A stretch of DNA of 64,000 nt from Selenomonas ruminantium subsp. ruminantium ATCC 12561. Its GTDB lineage: Bacteria > Bacillota > Negativicutes > Selenomonadales > Selenomonadaceae. Below the pieces are notes generated by a model. That model worked only from the letters and a program-made list of their open reading frames with translations. It searched no databases and had not been told where the DNA came from. Shown piece by piece: positions 38,514 to 47,584 of this stretch. How positions within the stretch are numbered: the first letter of the stretch is position 1; every line of letters begins with the position of its first letter. The position numbers were made by a program, and so were the translations under genes. Location of the stretch: positions 101,578 through 165,577 of the forward strand of contig NZ_AUJE01000004.1 of assembly GCF_000424065.1 (NCBI RefSeq). Reading direction: 5' to 3'.

Positions 38514-39890
38514 ATGCAAGGAGATACGATTAGTGCTATTGCCACCGCCCAGGGCGAGGGCGGTATCGGCATTATCCGTCTGAGCGGAGAACAGGCAATA
38601 GCTGTAGCGGAAAAGATGTTCCGGCCTGCCAGCGGCAAGGTGCTTAGCGACTATGCCAGTCATCGGGCTGTCTATGGCCGTATTGTGGACGAAGCTGGTC
38701 AGGTTATCGACGAAGCGATGGTGCTGATTATGAAGGCGCCCCATTCTTATACGAAGGAAGATGTGGTGGAGCTGCAATGTCATGGCGGCGTTATGCCCCT
38801 GCGCAAGACGTTGGCGCTTACTTATCAGCATGGCGCAAGACCGGCTGAGGGTGGTGAGTTTACCAAACGTGCATTCTTAAATGGCCGTCTGGACTTATCC
38901 CAGGCACAGGCGGTTATGGATATCATCACCGCCAAGACCGACCGCTCGCTGAAAATGGCAACAGGCCATCTGACCGGTGCGTTTTCCGCGCAGATAAAAT
39001 CCTTCCGGCAGGAGATTTTAGGGCAGATTGCGCACTTGGAAGCCGCCATTGATTTTCCCGAAGATGAAGTAGATGATGTGGTAACGGAAAGTGTAGCTGA
39101 AAAAGTGGTTGAAATACGCAACTATATAGCAAAACTCATTAAAACCGCCGGCACAGGCCGTATTCTGCGGGATGGACTTATGACCGCTATCGTCGGCAAG
39201 CCTAACGTTGGCAAGTCCAGTCTCTTAAATGCCTTATTGCAGGAAGAACGCGCGATTGTCACCGATATTCCCGGTACGACCCGCGATTCCATCGAGGAAT
39301 ATGCCAATGTGGGCGGCGTTCCCCTGCGCATTATCGACACCGCCGGCATTCGCGCCACGGAAGATGTCGTGGAAAAAATCGGTGTCGAAAAGGCACGGCA
39401 GATGGTCAGTGAGGCCGCTTTGGTACTGGCTCTCTTTGACGGTTCAAGGCCGCTGGACAGCGAGGACGAGGAAATCCTCTCCCTGCTTGCCGGGCGGGAT
39501 GCTATCGTCCTGCTCAATAAGAGCGATTTGCAATCCGTGGTTACGGCAGAGGTATTATCTGCCAAGGCAAATGTTCCGGTTATCGAAATTTCCACCAAGG
39601 AAAATCATGGTCTGGATACGCTGGTGCAGGCGATTCAGGATAAGGTTTACGGCGGCGCGGTGGCAGCTGATGAAGGCAGTTTTGTCAGCGATGAACGGCA
39701 GGCCAATCTCCTGCGGCAGGCAGATATTCATTTAGCTGCGGCCCTCACGACCATTGAAGCAGGCATGGGGCTGGACTTTATCTCCATTGACCTGCGTTCT
39801 GCCTGGGAAAAATTAGGCGAAATCACCGGCGATACGGTGGGCGAAGATATCATTGATGAGATTTTCTCGAAGTTCTGTATTGGTAAATAA
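38514..39890 (+). CDS. mnmE: tRNA modification GTPase MnmE
   Basis: 458 residues. The N-terminal tetrahydrofolate-binding domain starts [25 protein letters not shown]. The inserted G domain has [28 protein letters not shown] and NKSD, and the C-terminal catalytic CIGK ends the protein. With MnmG it adds (carboxy)methylaminomethyl to U34 of certain tRNAs. AGGTGAG precedes the ATG at 38514. The mnmG gene follows immediately. Confidence 0.96.
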   Translation: MQGDTISAIATAQGEGGIGIIRLSGEQAIAVAEKMFRPASGKVLSDYASHRAVYGRIVDEAGQVIDEAMVLIMKAPHSYTKEDVVELQCHGGVMPLRKTLALTYQHGARPAEGGEFTKRAFLNGRLDLSQAQAVMDIITAKTDRSLKMATGHLTGAFSAQIKSFRQEILGQIAHLEAAIDFPEDEVDDVVTESVAEKVVEIRNYIAKLIKTAGTGRILRDGLMTAIVGKPNVGKSSLLNALLQEERAIVTDIPGTTRDSIEEYANVGGVPLRIIDTAGIRATEDVVEKIGVEKARQMVSEAALVLALFDGSRPLDSEDEEILSLLAGRDAIVLLNKSDLQSVVTAEVLSAKANVPVIEISTKENHGLDTLVQAIQDKVYGGAVAADEGSFVSDERQANLLRQADIHLAAALTTIEAGMGLDFISIDLRSAWEKLGEITGDTVGEDIIDEIFSKFCIGK

Positions 39891-39903
39891 GAAGGTAAGG
39901 AAA

Positions 39904-41814
39904 ATGGAAAGTAAAAACGTATTTGTTGCCGGCTCTTATGATGTAATCGTAGTGGGGGCAGGTCATGCCGGCGTAGAGGCGGCACTCGCAGCTGCCCGCA
40001 TTGGCTGTAATACCCTGCTGACAACGCTTTCAATGGACAATATTGCCATGATGCCCTGCAATCCGTCCGTAGGCGGCCCGGCTAAAGGCCATCTCGTGCG
40101 GGAGCTTGATGCTTTAGGCGGGGAAATGGGCGTCAATGCCGACAAGACCTGCATTCAGTTCCGTATGCTCAACACGGGCAAAGGCCCGGCTGTCCATGCC
40201 CTGCGTGCCCAGGCGGATAAAAAGCTCTATCAGTTCACGATGAAGGAAACCTGCGAACAGACAGAAAATCTGGATGTCAAACAGCTCTTGATTGATAAAC
40301 TGCTGGTCGAAGATGGCAAAGTTACCGGCGTACAGTCCGAAACCGGTGAAATCTATCAGGCCAAGGCTGTCGTTATGGCTACGGGAACTTACCTCAAGGG
40401 CCGTATCATTATCGGTGAACACACTTACGAGGGCGGCCCTGCCGGACAGCGGGCGGCGGTGAAGTTCTCCGATTCGCTCAAAGAATTTGGCGTAAAGCTG
40501 ATGCGCTTTAAGACGGGTACGCCCGCCCGCGTAGATGCCCGCACCCTCGATTACAGCAAGATGGAAATTCAGCCCGGTGATGAGGAATGCCGCAACTTCT
40601 CCTTTATGAGCGATGAAGTGACCCGTGAGCAGATTCCCTGTTACCTGACCTACACCAACGAAGAAACCCATAAAATCCTGCGGGACAATATGGAACGTGC
40701 CCCGATGGCCAATGGCATTATCGAGGGTATTGGCCCCCGTTACTGCCCGTCCATTGAAACGAAAATCCTGCGTTTCCCAGACAAAGAGCGCCATCAGCTG
40801 TTCTTAGAGCCGGAAGGCCGTCATACCAACGAGGTCTATGTGCAGGGCATGTCCACGTCCATGCCCATGGATGTACAGCTCGACTTCCTGCGCACCATTC
40901 CGGGGCTGGAACACGCCAAAGTCATGCGCGCCGGTTATGCCATTGAATATGACTGCATTGACCCCACCCAGTTAAAGCCGACGCTGGAATTCAAGAATAT
41001 CCACGGCTTTTTCTCGGCCGGACAGGCTAATGGCACCTCCGGTTATGAAGAAGCGGCGGCACAGGGCATTATCGCCGGTATCAATGCCGCCATGCTGATT
41101 AAGGGTGAAGAACCGTTGGTATTAAAGCGCAGTGAAGCCTATATCGGCGTGTTGATTGATGATTTGGTGACTAAGGGAACCAATGAGCCGTACCGCATTA
41201 TGACGAGCCGCGCCGAATACCGCCTGCTGCTGCGGCAGGACAACGCCGACCAGCGATTGACGCCGCTCGGCCGCCGTGTCGGTTTGGTCAAAGATGACCG
41301 CTGGGCAAGATATACCGAAAAACAGAATGCCATCAATGAAGCCTTGGACTATCTGCGCAAGAACAGCATTAACCCCACCAAGGAAATCACGGAAAAACTC
41401 ACGGCAGCAGGTATTGAACCGGTGCGCAATGCGACGAGTTTCTATGACCTCCTGCGCCGTCCGGATTTGGACTATGATAAACTCGCAGAGCTTTTCGACC
41501 TGCCGGAACTCAATAAGGAAGTCAAACAGCAGGTGGAAATCACCATCACCTATGAAGGCTATATCAAAAAACAGCTGGAACAGGTCGAGCGCATGGAAAA
41601 ACTCGAAGAAAAACTCCTGCCGGAAAACCTCAACTACGATGATGTACCCAGTCTGCGTGATGAGGGCCGGGAGAAGTTAAAGGCTATCCGTCCCCGCTCC
41701 GTAGGCCAGGCCAGCCGTATCAGCGGCGTATCGCCGGCAGATATTTCCGTGCTGCTTATCTGGCTTGAACAACAGCAGCGCCTTAAGGCAGGGGAGGGGA
41801 AAGCCGATGTTTAA
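39904..41814 (+). CDS. mnmG: tRNA U34 carboxymethylaminomethyl synthase subunit MnmG (GidA)
   Basis: 636 residues. The N-terminal FAD-binding motif is [19 protein letters not shown], then [29 protein letters not shown] sequence, [12 protein letters not shown], and the GidA signatures GPRYCPSIE and [16 protein letters not shown]; a helical C-terminal MnmE-binding domain follows. It partners MnmE. The ATG at 39904 has AAGG upstream, 13 bp after mnmE. It overlaps rsmG by eight bases. Confidence 0.96.
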   Translation: MESKNVFVAGSYDVIVVGAGHAGVEAALAAARIGCNTLLTTLSMDNIAMMPCNPSVGGPAKGHLVRELDALGGEMGVNADKTCIQFRMLNTGKGPAVHALRAQADKKLYQFTMKETCEQTENLDVKQLLIDKLLVEDGKVTGVQSETGEIYQAKAVVMATGTYLKGRIIIGEHTYEGGPAGQRAAVKFSDSLKEFGVKLMRFKTGTPARVDARTLDYSKMEIQPGDEECRNFSFMSDEVTREQIPCYLTYTNEETHKILRDNMERAPMANGIIEGIGPRYCPSIETKILRFPDKERHQLFLEPEGRHTNEVYVQGMSTSMPMDVQLDFLRTIPGLEHAKVMRAGYAIEYDCIDPTQLKPTLEFKNIHGFFSAGQANGTSGYEEAAAQGIIAGINAAMLIKGEEPLVLKRSEAYIGVLIDDLVTKGTNEPYRIMTSRAEYRLLLRQDNADQRLTPLGRRVGLVKDDRWARYTEKQNAINEALDYLRKNSINPTKEITEKLTAAGIEPVRNATSFYDLLRRPDLDYDKLAELFDLPELNKEVKQQVEITITYEGYIKKQLEQVERMEKLEEKLLPENLNYDDVPSLRDEGREKLKAIRPRSVGQASRISGVSPADISVLLIWLEQQQRLKAGEGKADV

Positions 41815-42523
41815 GGAAGAACTTGCCAAAGCGGCAGCCGAATACGGCATAAACCTTAGCGCTACGCAGATGGAGCAGTATAACCGCTACTTCGAACTGC
41901 TGGTGGAGTGGAATGAAAAGATTAACCTCACCGCCATCACCGAGCCGAAGGAAGTTGCCATCAAGCATATGATTGACAGCATTACGGCCTATGATGAAAA
42001 CCTCTTTAAGGACGGTACCACCGTGATTGATGTGGGCACCGGCGCAGGCTTTCCCGGCCTGCCCTTAAAGATTTTCTGCCCGGAAATCAAGCTGACGCTT
42101 ATGGATTCCCTCAACAAGCGCATCAAGTTCCTGCAGACGGTGGTTGAGGAACTGGGGCTAAAGGATGTTGAATGCGTCCATGCCCGCGCTGAAGAAGGTG
42201 CCCGCAATAAAAAATACCGCGAGTCCTTCGATATCGCGGTATCCAGAGCCGTAGCAAGACTGCCCATTCTCTGCGAATACTGCCTGCCCTTTGTCAAAAA
42301 AGGCGGTCATTTTATCGCCCTCAAAGGCATGCAGTATCATGATGAAGCAGATGAAGCCGCCAAGGCCATAAAGGTCATGGGCGGAAGTAAGACGGAAATC
42401 CGTCCGGTGAAATTGCCGGAGCTTGACGACAAGCGGGCGGTCATCACGATTACCAAGACCATGCCCACGCCGAAAGCCTATCCGCGCAAAGCCGGGACAC
42501 CAACCAAAAATCCAATCGTATAA
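41807..42523 (+). CDS. rsmG: 16S rRNA m7G527 methyltransferase RsmG (GidB)
   Basis: 238 residues. The AdoMet-binding motif I is [18 protein letters not shown], followed by [22 protein letters not shown] and the family DIAVSRAVA. It methylates G527 of 16S rRNA. GGGGAGGGGA lies just before the ATG at 41807, inside mnmG, showing coupling. It is the last gene of the origin-right conserved block and ends at a hairpin (42531-42561). Confidence 0.95.
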   Translation: MFKEELAKAAAEYGINLSATQMEQYNRYFELLVEWNEKINLTAITEPKEVAIKHMIDSITAYDENLFKDGTTVIDVGTGAGFPGLPLKIFCPEIKLTLMDSLNKRIKFLQTVVEELGLKDVECVHARAEEGARNKKYRESFDIAVSRAVARLPILCEYCLPFVKKGGHFIALKGMQYHDEADEAAKAIKVMGGSKTEIRPVKLPELDDKRAVITITKTMPTPKAYPRKAGTPTKNPIV

Positions 42524-42530
42524 AGCAGGA

Positions 42531-42565
42531 AAAGCCCTTATTCAACGCGAATAAGGGCTTTATAG
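42531..42565 (+). terminator. Terminator-like hairpin after rsmG
   Basis: A 13-bp perfect stem (42531-42543 with 42549-42561) with a short TTTAT tail. Confidence 0.7.
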
Positions 42566-42614
42566 CGATATGCGCTTTTGCGGAGAAAAATGAATGTTGA
42601 AAGGAGCGTTGTCT

Positions 42615-43574
42615 ATGTGGAAAAAAATCGTTGCTGCCGTAGGCTGTGGGGTATTGTTGTGGGGAGGCAGCCCCGCAATGGCCGCTGAGCAGCAGAATGC
42701 CATGCAAGTCTATAAAGAGGCATATATGGCCAATCTCGATGATGAGCGGGCTTTATATACCAGTATGGATTTGTTTGGCCCAAATTATCATTGGGAACTG
42801 GATGCCAAAGGCAAGGTCTTGCGGAATAACAGCATGTATTTGCAAGGCAATCTGAGCTGGGAGCTTACGGAAAAAAAGACCGATATCACCAGCCATGAAA
42901 ATATCCCCTTTTATATGGAGAATGAAAACAGCATTCTGACCATCTATGCACAGCGGGCAGGCAGCTGGGGCAAATTGACACTGCCGGGGATTCCTGCAGA
43001 GCTGGCAAATGTTTGGCGGACTGGTGCCGTAAACTTTATGGACGAAAGCCTGCAGGCGGTGAAAAACGTCTCCATTGAAAATGAAACCGACAAACATCAG
43101 GGCTTGCGGATTGTTATGGACGCAGGCAAAATGATACAGATATCGGAAAAATATTTAGACGACGATGGTACGGTTAAGCTTTCGGAAAAGGAAAAACAGG
43201 AACATAAAGCGATGATGGATAACCTGGCGAAGGCACTGCAAGGCACGGATTTAACGGTGGACTGGGTAGTGAATAAGGCCGACCGTAAGACTGTGACCAT
43301 CAGCACCGATTTAACCCCAATGATTCGGGCGTATGCTAGAAATGTCATCAACGATATGGCTGCCGGAAAAATCAAATTGAGTGATGACGAACGCGAAATG
43401 ATGGAATCGCTGGGCTATTTCAGCGAATTGAAGTTCTATATGAGCTATATGGGCGTCAATCAGAATGAAAAATTCACTATACCTAATGATGTCCGCAAAT
43501 CCGCAGTGGAACTGCTCAATCTGACCGATATTCAAAAAGGCGTATCCGAAGCGTCACAGACGGGGAAAAAGTAA
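42615..43574 (+). CDS. Secreted protein of unknown function
   Basis: 319 residues with a cleavable signal peptide (MWKKIVAAVGCGVLLWGGSPAMAA). The mature protein is largely hydrophilic, with a lipoprotein-carrier-like feel: many beta segments, residues such as YHWELDAKGKVL and LSWELTEKKTDITSHENIPFYME, and no Cys. The overall pattern suggests an exported beta-rich binding protein, but I recognise no family. AAGGAG at 42601-42606 fits the ATG at 42615. It is the first of three unrecognised exported proteins between rsmG and the AICAR formyltransferase gene. Confidence 0.7.
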   Translation: MWKKIVAAVGCGVLLWGGSPAMAAEQQNAMQVYKEAYMANLDDERALYTSMDLFGPNYHWELDAKGKVLRNNSMYLQGNLSWELTEKKTDITSHENIPFYMENENSILTIYAQRAGSWGKLTLPGIPAELANVWRTGAVNFMDESLQAVKNVSIENETDKHQGLRIVMDAGKMIQISEKYLDDDGTVKLSEKEKQEHKAMMDNLAKALQGTDLTVDWVVNKADRKTVTISTDLTPMIRAYARNVINDMAAGKIKLSDDEREMMESLGYFSELKFYMSYMGVNQNEKFTIPNDVRKSAVELLNLTDIQKGVSEASQTGKK

Positions 43575-43592
43575 GAAAAAGACAAACGAAAA

Positions 43593-43615
43593 GCCGTCCA
43601 TTGGTCTTGGACGGC
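43593..43615 (-). terminator. Terminator of the small toxin-like gene
   Basis: GCCGTCCA (43593-43600) pairs with TGGACGGC (43608-43615). Only on the minus strand is it followed by T-rich sequence (TTTTCGTTTGTCTTTTTC), so it ends the leftward transcript of the 29-codon gene. Confidence 0.7.
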
Positions 43616-43666
43616 TAATCTCCCTCTACGGCTGACCTTTGCCCGAGGTATTTACTGATTGCTGCA

Positions 43667-43756
43667 CTACTTCATCAGCACGGTGAATAGATAGTTGGCT
43701 ACCAATCCTGCTATCAAAGAAAGCAAGAAGTCACGCAACAAGGTTGAAAAATGCAT
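43667..43756 (-). CDS. Small hydrophobic peptide, type I toxin-like
   Basis: 29 codons: MHFSTLLRDFLLSLIAG then LVANYLFTVLMK. It is a single membrane-spanning helix with a charged Arg-Asp near the start and a Lys at the end, resembling Fst/Hol-Tox-type type I toxins in shape. It has a strong AGGGAGG (43764-43770) spaced 7-8 bases from the ATG, an extended -10 (TGCTATACT, 43805-43797) and its own terminator (43593-43615). That makes a complete small transcription unit of about 200 nt. A divergently transcribed RNA starts some 45 bp away and can pair with its leader. The toxic function is inferred, not shown. Confidence 0.65.
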   Translation of the reverse strand: MHFSTLLRDFLLSLIAGLVANYLFTVLMK

Positions 43757-43796
43757 TCACAGACCTCCCTTCCGCTGAGAGGTGCACAGCAAAATA

Positions 43797-43829
43797 AGTA
43801 TAGCATTTTTTTTAGATGTATGCTACAAT
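43797..43829. promoter_or_regulatory. Divergent extended -10 promoters
   Basis: Minus strand: TGCTATACT (43805-43797), driving the 29-codon gene. Plus strand: TGCTACAAT (43821-43829), driving the ncRNA. Both fit TGn-TATAAT extended -10 elements; neither has a clear -35. Confidence 0.55.
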
Positions 43830-43835
43830 GAATAT

Positions 43836-43947
43836 AGGTTGAGAATTGCATGAACAGTAGCGTTGCAGGTTGACCGCTTGTGACGCACAGGGTCCGCTAT
43901 GAGGACATGAAAAGCCACTCTTTTGGTCGAGAGTGGCTTTTTTTTCT
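43836..43947 (+). ncRNA. Small RNA, candidate antitoxin of the adjacent peptide gene
   Basis: An approximately 110-nt unit between an extended -10 and a strong terminator (AAAGCCACTC 43911-43920, GAGTGGCTTT 43931-43940, T-run to 43945). It has no coding capacity. Two segments are complementary to the toxin mRNA leader, in consistent antiparallel order: 43893-43904 (10 of 12 pairs, just upstream of the toxin Shine-Dalgarno) and 43844-43857 (11 of 14 pairs, over the start codon). It could instead be a leader RNA for the gene at 44062. Confidence 0.55.
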
Positions 43948-44061
43948 TGTATTTAAAATATAAAAATGGACTTTTGTGAAAATTTACGCTATAATGTAGG
44001 GTGCAGATAAAGATGAAAGATTACTGTGGATTACAAAAGGAATTGTAGGAGGACAGTGGAG

Positions 44062-45231
44062 ATGGTGAAGAAGAAGGTATTGACGGTATTAGTTGTGGGA
44101 GCATGTCTTTTTGGGGGACAGTCCTTTGGTTTACTTCCTATAGATAAGGATTGTGCGGTGGCTGAAGCAAAAAGCCAGCCCCGGATTGAGGTTATGGATC
44201 GGGAGCTGAAAAAGAATAAGGGATATGAAGCTTCTGATGTATATCGTCGTGCTCACGAAATGATTTATAACGATGAAAAGCCGGGGCGTGATGGCCGCAC
44301 CCGCATTGCCGTGGTCATCAATGGCGATGAAAATATGATTGTGGAAGACCGTATAAAGAATCAGGTGTACAGCCATTTACGAAAAAAATTCCCCATTGAT
44401 TATTTTGCGGTTATGAAGGGGACAGATATCAACAGCAGGTTGTTGCAATATGCTGAGGACATGTATTATGACCAGCGGGAATATGCAACGACTAAGGAAC
44501 GTGAGTATAACCATTCCAATTCCACGAGAGGAATAAGCGCTAAGATTAGCGGGGTAAAAAATATTTTTGATTCGGTAACAGATTCAGCACATAATGTGAC
44601 ATCATCAGATAATATTAAGGGAACTCGAAACGGTAATATGTATAATACCTATGAGAATGATAGTGACCTTGATGGTGATATTGATAATAGGTGGTATGGA
44701 GGGGAACGTAGGTCTGATGACTATACAGGTACAGTAGACCGCAATGCATCAGGAACAGGACATGTTGATACTGACACTGACCATAAGGGCTGGGGGGCAT
44801 CTATTGGTTTTGGAGCCAGTACCAGTAGCAGTTCTGGGGATGAAACACGTGTAATAAAATCCTCAAAAGTTGACGTTGATGGCATGGCTGTGGGGAATCG
44901 TCCCCGTGGTCTTGCCGATATGCGGCGAATGGATTATGTGCGGGCTGGCCGCGAATGCAATTACGACTATGTATTTGTCCTGACCCTTAGCAATGGCAAA
45001 GGAAAAATCTATGGGCACGACTTTATTGTAGCGAATACCAATACAGTAACGAAAAATGTGTGGCTGCGTGTGCGCTTGGTGGATGTAAAGAGCGGCGATT
45101 ATATCTATCGCAATGACATAGCCGCCCGCGGCGAAACGCATAACGGACATATCAATGGCCGCGTTTTGGAACGTTCGGTAGCTAATGCGATGAAGGAGGC
45201 GATGGACGATATCAAGGTTAGTGAGCGTTGA
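44062..45231 (+). CDS. Secreted protein of unknown function
   Basis: 389 residues with an N-terminal signal sequence (VKKKVLTVLVVGACLFGGQSFG). An N-terminal domain (about 40-150; GRTRIAVVINGDENMIVEDRI, YSHLRKKFPIDYFAVMKG) and a C-terminal domain (about 280-389; YVFVLTLSNGKGKIYG, VWLRVRLVDVKSGDYIYRNDIAARGE) look folded. Between them is a low-complexity Asp/Ser/Gly/Asn/Thr linker (about 150-275). I recognise no family. AGGAGG (44047-44052) precedes the ATG. The nearby ncRNA terminator separates it from the toxin-like locus. A hairpin ends it at 45251-45279. Confidence 0.7.
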   Translation: MVKKKVLTVLVVGACLFGGQSFGLLPIDKDCAVAEAKSQPRIEVMDRELKKNKGYEASDVYRRAHEMIYNDEKPGRDGRTRIAVVINGDENMIVEDRIKNQVYSHLRKKFPIDYFAVMKGTDINSRLLQYAEDMYYDQREYATTKEREYNHSNSTRGISAKISGVKNIFDSVTDSAHNVTSSDNIKGTRNGNMYNTYENDSDLDGDIDNRWYGGERRSDDYTGTVDRNASGTGHVDTDTDHKGWGASIGFGASTSSSSGDETRVIKSSKVDVDGMAVGNRPRGLADMRRMDYVRAGRECNYDYVFVLTLSNGKGKIYGHDFIVANTNTVTKNVWLRVRLVDVKSGDYIYRNDIAARGETHNGHINGRVLERSVANAMKEAMDDIKVSER

Positions 45232-45250
45232 CCATGTTGCATGATGATAT

Positions 45251-45279
45251 AAGCAGGGGAAATCCCTGCTTATTTTTTC
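45251..45279 (+). terminator. Terminator
   Basis: AAGCAGGG (45251-45258), 5-nt loop, CCCTGCTT (45264-45271), then ATTTTTTC. Confidence 0.85.
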
Positions 45280-45356
45280 AGGGACGGAGAAAAGGATTTT
45301 TTTTACACATGGAGAAATAGTACACAAGATAGTTTTGTCAGAATAGAGGTGGGATA

Positions 45357-46031
45357 ATGAAGAAGTGGCAGGGGTGGACAGTTGCAGTCCTTACGGCTTT
45401 GTGCTTGTGTATGCCTTTGACAACGCAGGCGGCAGAGGAAATCGGAGAAGAACCCGAAGAAATAACGACCAGTGAACCGAGAACGGACAACAGCCGTGCA
45501 GACGATTGGTTCAGCAAGCAGGACAGCAGCAGTTCGGAAAAAGGTGCTTTGGGCAGAGCGCTGGATAGCAAGCGTCAACAAAATGGAGAGGCCAATAAGA
45601 AGGTACGCTATGTCTATTTGTTGGAAGATAATGGTTTTGCCTACTATATGGACACGCGAAGTGCCAAATGGAAGAAAATACCTTATTCGGAAAATGAGGA
45701 TATCGTAGATGTTTGGATTCGGCTAGTGAAAACCACGCCTGATGATGAGTACAGTTATCCGCAGAAGTATTTTCTTGAACACTATTATTTGCGGCCCAAG
45801 ACGAAGCAAATCCAGTTTTTAAGTGAACTGGAGGTTGCCGGACGGCCGGATAATTCGATTAAGGAACGGCAGTACCGTGTACAAAATTGGGAGGATTTGA
45901 TTTCTGGTTCCCTGGAAGATGAGATTTACCATAATGTCATGAAGTATATGAAGCGTGACCCCGTAGCTCATTGGTTTAAGGGAAAGAGTATGCGTGATGT
46001 GCTGGAAGATACCCTGCGTATATCCATATAA
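45357..46031 (+). CDS. Secreted protein, possibly adhesin-E-like
   Basis: 224 residues. It has a signal peptide (MKKWQGWTVAVLTALCLCMPLTTQAA), an acidic Ser-rich segment (about 27-75), then one domain with repeated aromatic strands: VRYVYLLEDNGFAYYMDTRSAKW, VDVWIRLVKTTPDD, YFLEHYYLRPKTKQIQFL. This spacing of a YYxD strand followed by VDVWI resembles small surface/adhesin-E domains, but the match is by eye only. GGTGGG lies before the ATG. It is the third exported unknown in this stretch. Confidence 0.6.
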   Translation: MKKWQGWTVAVLTALCLCMPLTTQAAEEIGEEPEEITTSEPRTDNSRADDWFSKQDSSSSEKGALGRALDSKRQQNGEANKKVRYVYLLEDNGFAYYMDTRSAKWKKIPYSENEDIVDVWIRLVKTTPDDEYSYPQKYFLEHYYLRPKTKQIQFLSELEVAGRPDNSIKERQYRVQNWEDLISGSLEDEIYHNVMKYMKRDPVAHWFKGKSMRDVLEDTLRISI

Positions 46032-46041
46032 GAAAAAATAC

Positions 46042-46076
46042 AAAATCGCTGACGGATTGCCGCCAGCGATTTTGTT
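46042..46076. terminator. Bidirectional terminator
   Basis: AAAATCGCTG (46042-46051) pairs with CAGCGATTTT (46064-46073) between the plus-strand secreted gene and the minus-strand AICAR formyltransferase gene. Confidence 0.8.
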
Positions 46077-46109
46077 GTGTGTATAGTATGTAAGAACGGG
46101 GTAAGCAAA

Positions 46110-47279
46110 TTAATGATGGAACAAGCGAATATGCGTCATAGCCATGGTCATATTGTACTTGTCGCAGGTGGCGATAACATTATCGTCACGGATGGAACCG
46201 CCAGCCTGCGCGATGTAGCTGACACCGCTCTTGCGGGCGCGTTCGATATTGTCGCCGAAGGGGAAGAAGGCATCGGAGCCAAGAGCCACACCGGTTTGCG
46301 TAGCCAGCCAGGCTTTCTTTTCTTCGCGGGTAAGCGGTTCCGGTTTTTCGGTGAACAGATGTTCCCAGTTGCCGTCGGTTAATAGGTCTTCGCTTTCTTC
46401 GCCAACGTATACATCAATGGCATTGTCTCTGTCCGGGCGGCGAACTTCTTCTTTGAAGGGCAGGTTCATCACCTTGGGGCACTGGCGCAGATACCAGATA
46501 TCTGCCTTGTTGCCCGCAAGGCGGGTGCAATGTACGCGGGACTGCTGACCAGCGCCAATGCCGATGGCCTGACCGTCCTTGGCATAGCAGACGGAATTGG
46601 ACTGGGTGTATTTCAGGGTAATCAGGGAAATCAAGAGGTCACGCTTGGCGCTTTCCGGCAGTTCTTTGTTGACCGTGGGAATTTCCGTCAGGCAGTCAGG
46701 CGTAATCTTGATGTCATTGCGCTGCTGTTCAAAGGTAATGCCAAAGACCTGCTTCTGCTCCAAAGGCTCCGGCTGGTAGTTCGTATCCATCTGAATGACC
46801 AGGTAAGTGCCTTTGCGCTTGGATTTTAAGATTTCCAGTGCTTCGGCGGAGTAGGAGGGGGCAATGATGCCGTCGGAAACTTCGCGCTTCAGGAAGCTGG
46901 CCGTCTGGGCATCGCATTCATCGGAGAGGGCGACGAAATCCCCATAAGAGGACATACGGTCAGCACCACGGGCGCGGATATAAGCCGTAGCCACAGGGCT
47001 GAGTTCTACGCCCTCGACAAAGTAGGCTTTTTGCAGGGCTTCGGAAAGGGGAACGGCAACCGCTGCGCCAGCCGGGCTGACGTGCTTAAAAGATGCAGCG
47101 GCAGGCAGGCCGGTGGCTTCTTTGAGTTCACGCACAAGCTGCCAGCTGTTAAAGGCATCGAGCAGGTTGATATACCCCGGTTTGCCGTTCAGCACCGTAA
47201 AGGGCAGACCTTTTTCGCAGAAAACTCTGGCCGGTTTCTGATTGGGGTTACAGCCGTATTTCAGTTCCATTTCCGTCAT
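46110..47279 (-). CDS. Stand-alone AICAR formyltransferase (purine synthesis)
   Basis: 389 residues corresponding to the formyltransferase half of PurH only (MELKYGCNPNQKPARVF, SFKHVSPAGAAVAV, KYTQSNSVCYAKDGQAIGIGAGQQSRVHCTRLAG, GVALGSDAFFPFGDNIERA). It transfers formyl from 10-formyl-THF to AICAR. The N-terminal IMP cyclohydrolase (MGS-like) domain is absent, so another gene must do that step. GGAGGAG seven bases upstream supports the ATG at 47279. A ZTP riboswitch lies upstream, which fits because ZTP signals folate shortage. Confidence 0.9.
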   Translation of the reverse strand: MTEMELKYGCNPNQKPARVFCEKGLPFTVLNGKPGYINLLDAFNSWQLVRELKEATGLPAAASFKHVSPAGAAVAVPLSEALQKAYFVEGVELSPVATAYIRARGADRMSSYGDFVALSDECDAQTASFLKREVSDGIIAPSYSAEALEILKSKRKGTYLVIQMDTNYQPEPLEQKQVFGITFEQQRNDIKITPDCLTEIPTVNKELPESAKRDLLISLITLKYTQSNSVCYAKDGQAIGIGAGQQSRVHCTRLAGNKADIWYLRQCPKVMNLPFKEEVRRPDRDNAIDVYVGEESEDLLTDGNWEHLFTEKPEPLTREEKKAWLATQTGVALGSDAFFPFGDNIERARKSGVSYIAQAGGSIRDDNVIATCDKYNMTMAMTHIRLFHH

Positions 47280-47294
47280 TGCAAATCTCCTCCA

Positions 47295-47405
47295 TATAAC
47301 GCAAAAAAGCCGACACAAATCCAGGCATTCACCCAGACGGTCGGCTTTTCTTCCCTGTGCTCCCTGTGGTTATCCACTTCCGTCAGTCGCACAGCATCAA
47401 CTACA
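47295..47405 (-). promoter_or_regulatory. ZTP (pfl) riboswitch with terminator stem
   Basis: The minus strand shows the pfl blocks in order: CGACUGACGGAAGUGGAUAA, ACCACAGGGAGCAC, then CCGACCGUCUGGGUGAAU. The second half also forms a GCCGAC/GUCGGC stem followed by TTTTTT, so it can switch between aptamer and terminator. It sits directly upstream of AICAR formyltransferase, the canonical target. Identified by eye from conserved sequence. Confidence 0.87.
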
Positions 47406-47409
47406 ACGA

Positions 47410-47438
47410 ATTTAACACGAATAATATGCGCTTGTCAA
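47410..47438 (-). promoter_or_regulatory. Promoter of the ZTP riboswitch unit
   Basis: TTGACA (47438-47433) and TTAAAT (47415-47410), 17-base spacer, immediately upstream of the riboswitch. Confidence 0.7.
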
Positions 47439-47584
47439 GGACATTTTTAATTAGGCAAATGGCGAAAAAATTTCTGTTAGATTTCTTCTTTTTATGGTAT
47501 GATAGGGATTAGTGAGGTTTGTTTTTTCCTGCGGCCAGCAAAAATGACCGCAGATTGCTTATAATTCAAGGGGGAACTTCGATT

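Noticed and set aside
43880..43925. Resemblance of the small RNA to a c-di-GMP-I (GEMM) riboswitch through ACGCACAGGG
   Set aside because: Only one ~10-base block matches; the two helices and the tetraloop-receptor expected next are absent, and the hairpin that follows is a plain terminator. A covariance-model search with the GEMM-I family would settle it.
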